Below, one piece after another: positions 1 through 10,252 of a DNA stretch of 64,000 bases. The DNA is taken from positions 110,582,412 to 110,646,411 of the forward strand of contig CM070562.1 in assembly GCA_036346405.1 (NCBI GenBank), written 5' to 3'. The translations under genes and the position numbers were made by a program. Each line of letters begins with the position of its first letter. Positions within the stretch are counted from its first letter, which is position 1. The notes beneath the pieces are model-generated. The model worked only from the letters and a program-made list of their open reading frames with translations. It did not search any database and was not told the DNA's origin. This stretch comes from Phyllostachys edulis (taxonomy: Eukaryota > Streptophyta > Magnoliopsida > Poales > Poaceae).

Positions 1-173
1 GATGATCACTAGAAAAGGCTTCCATTTCCAACTGCATAATCATAAAAGGATGTTTAAGAACCATGGATTCCAATTGTAGGCAGTGTCCACAATAAGTGTT
101 CACAGAACAAAAAATGTATATGAAAAACTGATAAAACCCAAAAGATCACTGATTAGAGGCAACTTTACCATTA

Positions 174-1721
174 TCATGATCTTCTATCAGTCCCTTCAGT
201 TTCCATGTACAGTTTGTGCTCTCTAATGTACTCAATTACTTCATCGCAAGTAAGATATTTTATTGAGAGACATCTTCTTACACATTCTCTGCAATTTGAT
301 CAAATATAAATACAGGAATCACACCCCAGCATCCAATAAAGGGCAATGCGAAGGCGATAATAGCATCCAATCATCCTGAAACCATAATAGATCAAATGAT
401 ACCTTACTCTGGATGAACTGATCTGGTTTGTCACTATCTCATCAACCGAAATGATATTATCCTGAAAAAAAAAGATATATGGGGATACATACATATTGGT
501 AGAGAAAACCTAATCCATTGGAGTAGTAAGCTCCTCATGGTAGAAGTTTCACCCTGCATTCTTGCAGCATCTCGCTGTTGGATATTAACTTTTCAACATC
601 TTTTCCTTCTCTACGTATACAAACAACACGGAAGGATGTGCATAAAAGTAAGTTCTTCAATAAGGGCAAATCAAAGAGCAACTAAATAGGACACCATAAT
701 TTTGAAGAAAGGGTGTGTAAATTTGTATGTCGATACCAAGGTTCAAGATTTATACCTGATCTGGAATCCAAACTCCTGGGGTGCTGAATGACTCGAGCAG
801 GTCAGAACCACATAAAAGCATTACCTTGATACTATCTGAAAGAAAATACATTGTCAATGCATGTTGAACACAACTGATTTATATACAGGGTAAAAGAACT
901 GATAGATTACATTTGTATGGTCCAACAGTATGTGAAAAAGCGCATGCTATATTGGAACAAACATTCCTCACTACATACCCTGATCAGCTAAGCCGTCCTT
1001 GCACAAAGAGTTTTGAACTCTTGAGAGAACAGTCAAGGTGCGTTGATAACCTTTCTGCATTGCCTGTATCATGGACACAGCATTCCGTACAATGAAATGT
1101 GACAAAATCGAATGGAACTTATCTACTGACTATGAAAAATCAAGTTACCTCCCATCGATCAACCATCACAAAAGATGAACTTTTGCACGCAAGCTCACAA
1201 ATAAGAATCCGGTGAACAGCCGGTAAGAGGCCCTAATCAACTCCAAATTCTGGAATCAGTTAGCGATATAATTTCATATACTTTTCCAAAGGTCACAATA
1301 TACCTTCTTCTTATATGAATCATTCACTGGCGACATGTAACCACCCAACACAGAATAACCTCGCTGCTGCAACTCATCCTTTGCCAGCTCTAAATGAAAC
1401 ATATCAAAAGTGGGGTGAAAAACCATTGTTGCTCTCATTCTCAGGCTATTCTTGGGTAACACAAGACTCACTAGGCATCAGAAATTAACAAAATGTTGAG
1501 GCTTACCAAACATGCGTAGGTGCATGTAGGTAGGGGGATTGAAGCTCCCGGTGGCCACTAGCACAACAGCGCCTCGCCTTGCTCCATGCCTACCGTATCG
1601 AGATAAATCAAGAAATAGCCTCGTCCATCAAGCAATCGGAACAAGCCAAGATAAGATCTTGCTACCTATTTGGATCCACGGAGAGCTTCTCCATGGGGAG
1701 AGGCACCTCCACCTCCTCCAT
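174..1721 (-). CDS. NMNAT: Nicotinamide/nicotinate mononucleotide adenylyltransferase (NMNAT), nine exons
   Basis: The enzyme joins NMN or nicotinate mononucleotide to AMP from ATP, the shared late step of NAD synthesis. Hand-built exons (minus strand): 1666-1721, 1507-1589, 1304-1389, 1149-1232, 979-1063, 756-835, 553-654, 403-461 and 174-288. They have GT-AG junctions, keep phase and total 750 nt, giving 249 residues, the usual plant length. Visible motifs are the nucleotidyltransferase loop GSFNPPTYMHLRMF with the following ELAKDELQQRGY, LLCGSDLLESF, VCIRREGKDVEKLI, and the C-terminal ISSSRVREC motif. The start is the ATG at 1721 (MEEVEVPLP). A 76-bp intron after codon 18 is needed to skip an in-frame TAG. 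The first ten codons of exon 7 (near 625-654) look unlike the family although length is kept, so that acceptor is the weakest junction. It is divergent to the L37 gene, with a foldback element between them. Confidence 0.9.
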
Positions 1722-1978
1722 GGCCGTCCTATAATGCTGGCTGAAACTTGCAACGAAGATTATCTACCCTCTCCAAATTCTCCCAGTTGAGCAATCAACC
1801 GTCACAGCACTTTGATTTATATCTTCAGTTCTTGTCAGTCTTAGTTCGTGGTGTTGGTACGCCGGGCCGCGCCGCGCGCCGGGGCCGGAGGCTGCTGTGG
1901 TCGCGCCGCCGGCGAGAGGACGGCAGGGGGCGTGCGGTGGGGGAGATAGGGAGAGGGCCTTGCTGCTTGGACATCTTT
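1722..1978. promoter_or_regulatory. 5' flank of the NMNAT gene
   Basis: This stretch lies just upstream of the NMNAT start codon on the minus strand. It holds a very GC-rich block at about 1860-1960, consistent with a grass housekeeping promoter or 5' leader. I see no convincing TATA box. The foldback element begins immediately beyond it, so the native proximal promoter may be only about 250 bp long. Open frames here are chance GC-rich frames. Confidence 0.4.
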
Positions 1979-2838
1979 GGGAATTTTTTTAAAATAATAC
2001 ATTTTTTAAAAAATTACAAAACTAGGTTATCATCTCTAAAATTACAAAATAGGTTCTCGTCGCCATTTGAAATGGCGGCAGAACCCTGTATATAGAGGCG
2101 GGTTTACATCGCCATTTCAATTAATGACGAGAATATATGAATTTTAAATATAGAAATAAACTCAAAAATTACAAAATTTTTTGTGGAGTATCCAGATATA
2201 GTGTTTTTGCTTGTGTAATTTTTTCATAATTTTATCCATTATGAATTTGTCTCTAAAATTCATTTAAGTATACTATTTGTAGAATTTGTAAATATACCAA
2301 ATGAGGTCCAAAAATTATGAAATTATTTGTGTAATTTTTTCAGAATTTTATATGCTATGAAATTATCTCAACAATTAAGGGTACACAATTAAGTACACTG
2401 TATCGAAAACCTAAATTCAGAATTTTAGAGATAAGTTCAGAGCATATAAAATTCTGAAAAAACAATTACACTATGTAAGAAGTGTTCACAAAAAAATTCA
2501 TAATTTTTGGACTTCATTTGGTATATTTACAAATTCTACAAATAGTATACTTAAATGAATTTTAGAGACAAATTCATAATGGATAAAATTATGAAAAAAT
2601 TACACAAGCAAGAACACTCTATCTGGATACTCCACAAAATTTTTTGTAATTTTTTGAGTTTATTTGCTATATTTAAAAATTCATATTGCCCTCAATTGAA
2701 ATGGCGACAGAAACCTGCCCCCAATGTACAGGGTTCCTGTTGACATTTCAAATGACGATACCTATTTTTGTAATTTTTTGAGATGATAACCTAGTTTTGT
2801 AATTTGTTTTAAAAAATGTATTATTTCAAAAAAAAACC
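1979..2838. mobile_element. Foldback (long inverted repeat) element, MULE-related by its subterminal sequence
   Basis: Two arms of about 400 bp are inverted copies of each other. The left arm reads from GAATTTTTTTAAAATAATAC at 1981 and the right arm reads inward from about 2838 with near-identical order. Matching landmarks include ACAAAACTAGGTTATCATCT, CGCCATTTCAATT and TTTGTAGAATTTGTAAATAT. The element is AT-rich and has no coding capacity. It shares the subterminal phrase TGTGTAATTTTTTCATAATT with the MULE ends near 36.3, 51.0 and 62.6 kb, which suggests one family of ends. No clean target-site duplication was found. It sits between the NMNAT and L37 promoters. Confidence 0.75.
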
Positions 2839-2840
2839 AA

Positions 2841-2962
2841 GGTGGGCCTAATTGGGCCTTGGCTATCTGCCCGGAGGCAGAAGGGAAGGCCCACAAAAAA
2901 TTCCATCTTTGGAGCGGGCCGGGCCTGACTAATGCTGGGCAGTTCCGCTCCACTCTATAAAA
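2841..2962 (+). promoter_or_regulatory. L37 core promoter with site II elements and TATA box
   Basis: Two TGGGCC motifs lie at 2843-2848 and 2853-2858, an inverted GGCCCA at 2888-2893, a further GGGCCGGGCC block near 2916-2925, and a TATA box TATAAAA at 2956-2962. The TATA box is about 90 bp before the start codon. Clusters of TGGGCC/T (site II) upstream of a TATA box are established regulatory features of plant ribosomal-protein genes and link expression to cell proliferation. Confidence 0.75.
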
Positions 2963-3054
2963 CCTCCTCCTCATCCGCTAGGTTTTGGGTGCTTCACTTC
3001 TCTCCCTCGGCGGCGGCGGCGGCGGCGGCAAGCGAAGGCGAAGACGAAGGCGAA

Positions 3055-4424
3055 ATGGTGAGAGAATTAGCTGCAACTCTTATGAATCCCTCGTGCTCTT
3101 CTCTTCTAGATCCGAGATCCTAACCTGTTGTTTTTTGCTTCTGCTTTGGTGGTGGTGCGCAGGGCAAGGGCACGGGCAGCTTCGGGAAGCGCCGGAACAA
3201 GACGCACACACTGTGCGTGCGCTGCGGCCGCCGCAGCTTCCACCTGCAGAAGAGCACCTGCTCCTCCTGCGGCTACCCCGCTGCCCGCATCCGCAAGTGT
3301 AAGACCAGATCCCAAAACGCTTACTCTGCTCCCTTCCGTTCCTCCCGAATCGTTGTTTTTGTCTAGGATATATTGGAGGATTGACTACCCTATGTATTGC
3401 GTGTTCGAGACCGTGTTACCTCAGATTTGATTTTACAACACTCATGCATAGCTTCGTAGTCATACTGCTATCGCCTTGAATCACATGCTAACTCTGTGAT
3501 GCGATGTCAGCCGCGTGTGGCTTGATCTGTGAATAGAATCATCTACGACGCTATGGTGTAATGTTAATCTGAACCTTCGTTGTGATTAGCTCTTGTTTGC
3601 TGTGATGCGTAGTAGGTTCGGACCATGAGCAAGGTGTTGAATGTGTTTAAAAGTTGTCCATGGACCGAGTTGAAAAATGAACTGTTATCTTCCATCATCT
3701 GTTAAACCCTGTTAAGAGTTACAGCAGCTAGCTAGTAAGGTTGATCAATTGGTTGTACACTTTCGCTATGGCATATGGATCTGTCTGTGTATTGCCCAGT
3801 ATATATACTTGATGTTGTGCCTGTATCTTCCATTTTAGGCCTTGTTAAGGTCTATTTTATTGCTTGATTTACTGTTGATTCTTGGATGGAATGCTCTGTG
3901 ACTTGAAAGTGGTTTTGCGTGAAAGGAAGCTGATAACTGTTGGTACATGCAGCCAAATTCCTAATTAGTTTGCATACATCTTTGTAGCCAGCCTTTTTTT
4001 TTATATAAATAGGCGTTAGTCGTCAGAGTGATTGTCATGGTGCTTTGGACATGTGTTTTATAATTTCTGAGCACAGCTCACACATTGCGATTGCCTACAA
4101 TAGCGAGTTTTTTGATAGATCCTATTTCCTTTGACATGTAATTCTGACCACCTCAATTCTTTCTTCAAAACAGACAACTGGAGTGTGAAGGCCATTAGGA
4201 GGAAGACTACAGGCACCGGGAGAATGAGGTACATGCGCCATGTGCCCCGGAGGTTCAAGAGCAACTTCAGAGAGGGTATACTTCTGTTTTCTTTTTCTCC
4301 TTTTATTATGTTGTGAGAACCTCTGATTATTGCCTTTTTTTGTGCTAAACTGGTGTCTTGCGAATGCTTTTCAGGAACTGAGGCTGCACCAAGGACGAAG
4401 GGAGCTGCCGCTGGCGCCAACTAG
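3055..4424 (+). CDS. RPL37: 60S ribosomal protein L37 (eL37)
   Basis: A structural protein of the large cytosolic ribosomal subunit. The exons are 3055-3057 (only the ATG), 3163-3298, 4174-4275 and 4375-4424, all with GT-AG introns, and encode 96 residues, a normal length. The protein begins MGKGTGSFGKRRNKTHTLCV and has the C4 zinc ribbon Cys19-x2-Cys22 and Cys34-x2-Cys37. A basic tail follows (RRKTTGTGRMRYMRHV) and it ends GAAAGAN. The first intron directly after the start codon is a common feature of plant ribosomal-protein genes. A repeated GGC run precedes the ATG in the 5' leader. The frame is intact throughout, so I take it as functional. Confidence 0.97.
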
Positions 4425-4751
4425 GCGTGCTCTTCACTTGCTATGCTAAGCTGAGCCCTGGGGTCATCAAACTAGTGTTTTGTTGCTTTTACCGAAATTA
4501 TATGTTTCTAAGTCGAGAGAGGCAGACCATATCTGGTTTTATGTTATTTCATCGCATCCTGGATGTTAATCCTTGAGTTTTGAATGTTGAATCGTGCTAG
4601 AATTGCTTATGTCGTTGTCTTGGGTGCTGAATCTTTGGATCACCACACTTTTTACAATTAGTTTACTTTGCTGTCATTTTTTTTGTGAGGATTCGCTGCC
4701 GAATCTCTGCTTTATGATGCGATGCTTGGAACCCATACTACCTGGAATTTT
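4425..4751 (+). other. 3' untranslated and flanking region of L37
   Basis: About 330 bp without a supported gene. It is T-rich, as expected for a plant 3' UTR and polyadenylation region of the L37 gene. No repeat or second gene is visible. Confidence 0.5.
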
Positions 4752-5149
4752 TATTATTAATTAATCCTTTTTTAAATTTTGTTTTAAAGTTAACATTCAG
4801 CGCATTTTATTTTTAATTTTGACCCTTTTGGTCACATAACCATCGCGGCGTGACAAAATAACACTGCTATGTCAGCACCGCTATGTCAGCACGTATCTAG
4901 GGTAAACTCTTGGCACTTCATTACCTGTGGAGTGACAGTGTTGTTTTGTTACGTTACGAATTGTGACGTGACCAAAAGTGCTATTTAGCGGGTGGTGATG
5001 TGACAGTGTTGTCACGGATAGTAGTGTGACCAAAACTGCTGCGGATTTATTCAGTGTTAGGGTTAAAGAGGTCAGAATTAGAAATAAAGTGTGTTGAGGT
5101 TAACTTTAAAATAAAAACTAAAAAATAGTTAATTAATAAAAAAAAAGTT
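4752..5149. mobile_element. Foldback MITE
   Basis: An approximately 400-bp element whose two ends are inverted copies. The left end carries TTATTAATTAATCC and TTTTAAAGTTAAC, and the right end carries GTTAACTTTAAAATA and TTAATTAATAA. The interior has paired blocks around GTCACATAAC and TGTGACCAAAA. There is no coding capacity. Superfamily assignment is uncertain because the AT-rich ends obscure the target duplication. Confidence 0.65.
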
Positions 5150-5663
5150 CCACCTGTTGTGATGATGGCATATTGGCGTGCAAAGTTGTAGAGGAGCACT
5201 TGGTCTATTTTAGCATGCTCTATGCTGGGTTAACTGTTGGTGTGTATTGCTTGATGCCTCGGCTGGCTGATATTGCCTTCGTCATAGGCGTAGCCCTTGT
5301 TATCCCTTGCCGGTATGTCCAGTGCGCGGTTGTTGGGCGGAGCTGGGCCGGTGGCACGACGACACACATATGGTTGCCGTGTACCCTGCCTTGTCGAAAA
5401 TTCTGAAGTTATTTGAGAGCACTGTACGGGATCTATCTAACTATAGGAAGAAGACTAGATTTGATATTTCATCGCTAAAACAGGACAAAAGAAGAAGAAA
5501 AAAATCGAGGTGGTCCGCCCCTTAAACTGCGGCCAGCCAAGTCGCACCTGAACGAAGATCGTGATTAATTGGTTGGTCACTGCTGCGTGCGTTCGAGCCT
5601 GCAGGGTGCGTTTCTACGTTCTCATCGTCATAATTGCATCTCTAATCAACTGTCCCTTCTCTC
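5150..5663. other. Intergenic sequence, nothing recognised
   Basis: Between the MITE and MULE-1. Short open frames occur, but I see no recognisable domain, splice structure or RNA gene. Confidence 0.4.
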
Positions 5664-5765
5664 GATTTTTTTTTAAATAATCTATTTTTATTAAAAATTA
5701 CAAAAATATTCCTACGTTCTTTTTTTTTTTACAGAAATATACGTTTGTCGCTGAATGATTAGTAT
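5664..5765 (+). repeat. MULE-1 left terminal inverted repeat
   Basis: Matches the right end in inverted orientation over about 100 bp, including the landmark ACAGAAATATACGTTTGTCG. A further block from 5765 to 5930 has similar CGATCG-rich composition to 16.9-17.03 kb but aligns less clearly by eye. Confidence 0.75.
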
Positions 5766-6709
5766 TTCGATGCGATCGCTTCTGATTAGACGATCGAAGT
5801 TAATAAGCAATCTGCTGGCGGCGATCAAGTGTTATCACGCAAACCGTTAGGCAAGAGCTTCATGCGCCCGACGATTAAGCGACAGTTCTCGCCGCCCAAC
5901 CGTAAGGCTTATTGGGCCTAACTGCTTTGTATTATTTAATTATTGTTTAGTTGCGTTGTAATAAATATTACATATTGTGGGTTAATTACATTTAGCAAAT
6001 CTGATTGTATCAGTGTTATTTATTTGGAAAATAATAGTGTTGTGACGATGTTGGTTGGTCTGTTTGTTATTTTCGTAGAATATCAAGGGTACGAAATTTG
6101 TGAGACTCGCAATAACATTTTCTGATCATCGTATATTGTTGTAGTGCGCAAAATTTCTCTAGAATTTTGGGAGGACGATTGAGATAGTGATGAGTTGTAA
6201 GTAGAAAGGTAAGTGATATTTTGATGTGCTAGGGAGTCTCCGCTCAATGAAGTCGTCTGAACGTATACGCGTATATAGGCAGGTAGTCGATGTCGTGCTT
6301 TATGAAGCTTATGCAGAATATGATTGAAGGAGCTGAGAACGCTCGTTGTGATTAGGAAGATGCCCTAAAACATGAAGGATTCGATGTCAGTGCGAATGGT
6401 TCTTTTTGGGATTCCACTAGAAGAGGCGTACTTGCAATATAGGCTTGCTTTGATGGCTTAGCGGAGACAGAGAACCAAAACTACATTAGAGTCCGTGGAT
6501 AGAAACACGTTACACATAGTCACATGACATGATGGTTCGGCTAATTGCTTTAGTCATGCTCACTACTACTAGGGTACACTGCGACACAAGCATCCGGACC
6601 ATATAAGTCTACATGCCTTTAGGGGATAGTAAAAACATGGAGGGAGGACGGGGACTACTACGTAATGACTCGACCTCTGCGTGGACCGGGCCATTTTCCT
6701 TCCTTGCTA

Positions 6710-7750
6710 GCTCGGCGTTGAACTCCTCATGGCCTTCCCTTTCCTTGTCACGGGACTATCCACGTCGGGCTGGTATGTCGAAGTCGTCCATGTCCTGCGA
6801 TTCCATGATGTAAGTGCACCGTATAGTGAGAATCGTAAGAAAGATGTAAATTCTTCATAACTCACGTCGTGGATACGGATTACGCTCGGGCGACCGGATA
6901 CGCTGTGGCGGCCGGGCTCAGCCGCATGAGCCATTCCCTTGCCCTTGTCGCGGGACTGTCCACGTCGGGCTAGTATGTCGAAGTCGTCCATGTCCTGCGA
7001 TTTCATGATGTAAGGGCACCGTATAGTGAAAATCGTAAGAAGGATGTAAATTCTTGATAACTCACGTCGTCCATACAGATTACGCCTGGGCGGCCGGATA
7101 CACTGTGGCGGTCGGGCTCAACCACATGAGCCTTTCCCTTGCCTTTGTCGCGGGACTGTCCGCGTCGGGCTGGTATGTCGAAGTCGTCCATGTCCTGCGA
7201 TTGTATGATGTAAGTACACCGTACAGGGAAACCTTACGTAATAAGGATGTAAATTATTCATAACTCACGTCGTCAATATGGATTACGCCGGGCGAAATCT
7301 TGGGCTCGCTTCTTGCCTCCTCAACGGGGCCGATGCGTAAGGTTTCCACCGCACGAAGTTCTCGGCCCGCACCGAGTAGTTCAGCATGTACTTCTGCTGG
7401 ATAAATGTCCTGTCGTACATCTTCAGACCGTCGATTCACTCGAAGAAGTGGCAGCGCATCTCGGACTGCCATTACGTGGGGATGAAGTTAAAAATTTGAA
7501 GAAATCAACGTTGGGAGAGGAAAATCGATACGTGCGAAAGAAACGCTTACAAGATAGTGCTCACATGTGTAGTACGCCCGGGTCGCGGTGTCTGGGTGTG
7601 TGGACTGAATGATCTCTGCTGGTTCACCACACACACACTACGAGATCGGAAAACGTGGTGGTATTGGAGCATCTTTCATTGATTTATCTGGGTATTGTAG
7701 CTGTTTCCTCTTCTTCTTAAGCCACTTTTGCTTCTACAACATCCTCGCGT
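6710..7750 (-). pseudogene. GRF-like zinc-finger gene of MULE-1 (GRF-1) with tandem tail exons
   Basis: Read on the minus strand, the first exon holds CVCGEPAEIIQSTHPDT followed by RAYYTC. This C-x-C-G ... S-x-H-P-x-T ... R-x-Y-x-x-C pattern belongs to the GRF-type or MULE-associated zinc-finger group. It ends at a donor near 7548. A second exon includes CHFFE and, after a stop, FIQQKYMLNYSVRAENFVRW, and ends GVIHIDD at about 7269. It runs into three copies of a 43-codon exon. In-frame stops occur in the first exon (two TAGs) and in the second, where the CHFFQWID tryptophan of the MULE-2 copy is TGA. No function can be assigned beyond probable nucleic-acid binding. A homologous copy in MULE-2 (51.9-52.9 kb) keeps the first exon open. 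Confidence 0.7.
6725..7275 (-). repeat. Three tandem copies of a 200-bp exon-intron unit (MULE-1)
   Basis: The phrase TATGTCGAAGTCGTCCATGT recurs at about 6772, 6973 and 7172, a period of 199-201 bp. On the minus strand each unit is an exon of 129 nt, beginning GACATGGACGACTTCGACAT, plus an intron that starts GTGAGTTATGAAGAATTTAC and ends in CGCAG. The exon is phase 0 at both ends, so extra copies keep the reading frame. The encoded repeat starts DMDDFDILARRGQSRDKGKG. Confidence 0.85.
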
Positions 7751-7915
7751 AGAAGTTTGCCGAAGAGTCCATAGCTGGGTATCTATTGTGTAGTGTTGTG
7801 TAGTGTTGGGTTTGGTTCAACCCCCTTTTATAAGCCCCATGATTGGCATGGTGTGGTTAATTTCATGCAGAGTATAGAGTCCTATCTTTTAATTTTAAAA
7901 AGCTGAGGAGGTAGA

Positions 7916-8345
7916 GTGTTGTCATGTCGATCTGGAAAGCTGGCAAGGCATAGTGTTGTCACGTCTTACTTTGCAGTGAGAAGTCATGTCTTGCTTTGCA
8001 GAGTGCTGTCTTATCGGTCTGAAAAAGTCGACGAGGCGAGTGTTGTCACGTCTTTCTTTGCGAGTCTTGTCTTTTCGGTCTTAAAAGTCGGCGAGGCGGT
8101 CGTGGTTGTCAAGTCAATCAAAAGCCTAACCCTAAACCTAAACCCTAAATCTAGCAAAAGTCGTCTCCTTTGGTCTTATCATCACAAGAAATCGCCTGTG
8201 TGGTCTTGTCCTTTGCAAAGCTACCAACCCGTCTAGTCTTGTCATCGCAAAGGTCGCCCCATTTTGTCTTGTCACTACGCAAACCTGCCCCGTTTGATCT
8301 TGTCTATAAAATGCTTTGTTAGCCTCCCCTCGCGGGGCTATAAAA
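7916..8345. other. Low-complexity spacer with a short telomere-like tract
   Basis: Degenerate TCTTGTC- and GTCATGTC-containing repeats, with a short run of CCTAAAC/CCCTAAA units at about 8127-8150. I see no supported coding sequence. It lies between the GRF-1 and GRF-2 genes. Confidence 0.5.
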
Positions 8346-8430
8346 TGCACGCCCCACGCTCCGAAATTAAGACCACTCGACCTTTGAAACCGTACGAAGA
8401 AGAACCTTCTCCGTCTTATAGTAACATACG

Positions 8431-9035
8431 ATGGCAGACACCCAGGGACCAGTCCAACCGGGGCCGCCAAAGCCAGACCTTCTTGTCGAAAGGAGGGAGG
8501 ACTTCAGCCCTAACTACCGGTTGATGCCGAAGAAGCGTGCTCAACCGGTTTGGCCTAAATACGGACACGGGGAGGATGCTATCGTGCAGGTCATAGACGG
8601 CCCTTTCGATGGTGGACGGCGTTTCTTCCGATACCCATACTCTGGGGTAAATAGTTTTGTTCATGTTACTGCTAATACATCCTCCGTACTAACCGTCCTT
8701 TGTAGCAGATGGCGAAATGCAACTTCACCCGCTAGATCGATCCTCCCCATGAACGACATGTTGTGAGGTATGTGGATGTATTGTGGAACCGAATCTTTGA
8801 TTTGGAGGCGCAAATTGACAATCTCAAGGAACAAAATGATGACCTCCGCCAACAGATACAATGTAAGAGGGGCAATGAGGAGGTCCTGAACATAGGAAGT
8901 TCCTATGATCCCACATGCTACTGTGCCAACCCTAGCTGCATATGTGCGTGCCACTACAACGACGGCCAGCCACGTCCGAGGCGTCCAACTGGAGAACACT
9001 CTATGTGGGTAGCGAGAGGCATCTTCTATAATTAG
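8431..9035 (+). pseudogene. GRF-like zinc-finger and coiled-coil gene of MULE-1 (GRF-2)
   Basis: Plus strand. Exon 1 is 8431-8646 (MADTQGPVQPGPPKPDLLVE ... FDGGRRFFRYPYSG), followed by a 59-62-bp intron. Exon 2 opens at 8709 (or 8706) with MAKCNFTR, a TAG at 8733, then IDPPHE. The GG-R-x-F-x-R ... K-C-x-F-x-x-(W)-x-D order matches a GRF-type finger in which the conserved Trp codon has become TAG. A predicted coiled coil follows (LWNRIFDLEAQIDNLKEQND), then a Cys-rich tail with CYCANPSCICAC, ending at TAG 9033-9035. Except for the nonsense codon the frame is open. Its orientation is opposite to the transposase. Confidence 0.7.
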
Positions 9036-9058
9036 GCACGGGCGGAGAAGCTTGTACG

Positions 9059-9205
9059 TCGATAGTCTCCCCTTATGTACGCACTTATGTTCAATCTCCT
9101 AAAGCATGTAACTAAATGGTGGACGCGTTATTGCGGTTGCCTTTTATCGAGTTGACATGTTGCATCGATGTGTCGTGTGCTTTAAGTTATATGCATCGAA
9201 CAAAC
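9059..9205 (+). repeat. Direct duplication, copy A (copy B at 10051-10202)
   Basis: About 150 bp starting TAGTCTCCCCTT and containing AAATGGTGGACGCGT, ATTGCGGTTG and TATCGAGTTGAC recurs with minor differences at 10051-10202. The GRF-3 gene lies between the two copies. It is probably an internal duplication of MULE-1. Confidence 0.85.
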
Positions 9206-9304
9206 TCATTCATGGGTAGGTAATGTTGCTGGTTTATTCTCATTCATGACGGACTGCGATGCACAAGTAAAGAGTGGACATTACATCTCATTACAACTGA
9301 ACTT

Positions 9305-9803
9305 CTACTTGGCAACAACAAGAAATAATAGAAGAAAGACCACAAAACTAACTAGCTTAACTAATTTCTGAAGCATGTTCTCAACTCTTTCCATCCTTTC
9401 ATCCAGTATTTTAAGTCTATTATCTTCGTTCTGCGTTGGTGGCTCAGAGGGTCGAGCCATCGGGCTAAATCTTGACAATACCACGAAGTCATCTTTCAAG
9501 CGCAATTTGCATTGCAATATCTTGAACCATCGGGACAAATCGTCGCCTTCGCGAAAACCGACATGTTGTACTCTGAAAAAGAATTGCAGCTTCAAGTGAA
9601 ATAAAAGCAACATGCTGTTTCGAATGAAATTCATTCGGGGTGATTAGGCGCAAGTTACCATAAGATTTGAACACCTCGTGAACACTCGAGATGGATTCGT
9701 TGGCGTATGTGAGGTAAACACATTCACCGGATAACTGCGGCGAGGGCAAACCAGCTGCTGCCGCAGTGATTGTAATTGTCTGCTCACTCGAAAGTTAGAT
9801 GAT
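9305..9803 (-). pseudogene. GRF-type finger gene with C-terminal coiled coil and membrane segment (GRF-3)
   Basis: Minus strand from an ATG at 9803. The early part reads MSSASSNFRVSRQ and then a GRF-like finger (CPRRSYPVNVFTSHTPTNP followed by SRVFTRC). The second Cys of the usual C-x-x-C is Arg here. After a frame change the downstream reading carries a segment with FVVLSRFSPMARPSEPPTQ, a coiled coil (LKILDERMERVENMLQKLVK) and a hydrophobic C-terminal anchor (LVSFVVFLLLFLVVAK), ending at 9305. The finger, coiled coil and tail-anchor are in different frames or exons, so either short introns or frameshifts are present; I could not settle the exon model. It is the third GRF-like gene within 4 kb of this element. 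Confidence 0.55.
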
Positions 9804-9913
9804 GCCGAAGACATCCTGTGTAAGACTGGAAGAAAGGAGAAGAGGAAATGAAGAGTGAGGTGAATGGCAGCCAAAGCATTCATATATAGCATGCAGCTGA
9901 ATTGCAACTGGGT

Positions 9914-10052
9914 TGAAGAAAATTCGCGTCCGCGAGCTACCGGGCCCGAGGAGGAATCGTGTGGCAGCGTTGAAGGAAATTCGCGTCCGCGAGGTACCGG
10001 GCCCGAGGAGGAATCGTGTGGCAGCGTTGAAGGAAATTCGCGTCCGCGAGGT
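9914..10052 (+). repeat. 58-bp tandem repeat, about 2.4 copies
   Basis: The unit AAATTCGCGTCCGCGAG ... CCGGGCCCGAGGAGGAATCG ... GGCAGCGTTGAAGG occurs twice in full and a third time for its first 17 bp. The third partial copy joins directly to copy B of the 150-bp duplication. Confidence 0.9.
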
Positions 10053-10202
10053 AGTCTCCCCTTCTATACGCAATTATGTTCAATCTCGTAACGCATGTAA
10101 GTAAATGGTGGACGCGTCATTGCGGTTGTCATTTATCGAGTTGACTGTTGCATCGAGGTGTTGTGTGCATTAAGCTATAGGCGTCGATATGCATTGAACA
10201 AG
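10051..10202 (+). repeat. Direct duplication, copy B (copy A at 9059-9205)
   Basis: Begins TAGTCTCCCCTTCTATACGC and follows copy A through AAATGGTGGACGCGTCATTG to the region around the TGCATCGA- and GCATTGAAC-like phrases. Confidence 0.85.
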
Positions 10203-10252
10203 CATGCATTATATGAACGAGTACACACAAGAACGCAAAAGTATTACTGGTA

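Noticed and set aside
5173..5525. Small frames after the MITE as a possible gene
   Set aside because: No domain, no splice pattern and no clear codon bias.
8117..8150. Interstitial telomere or subtelomeric position
   Set aside because: Only a few degenerate CCCTAAA units; similar short tracts also occur in the MULE ends, so it is not evidence of chromosome position.
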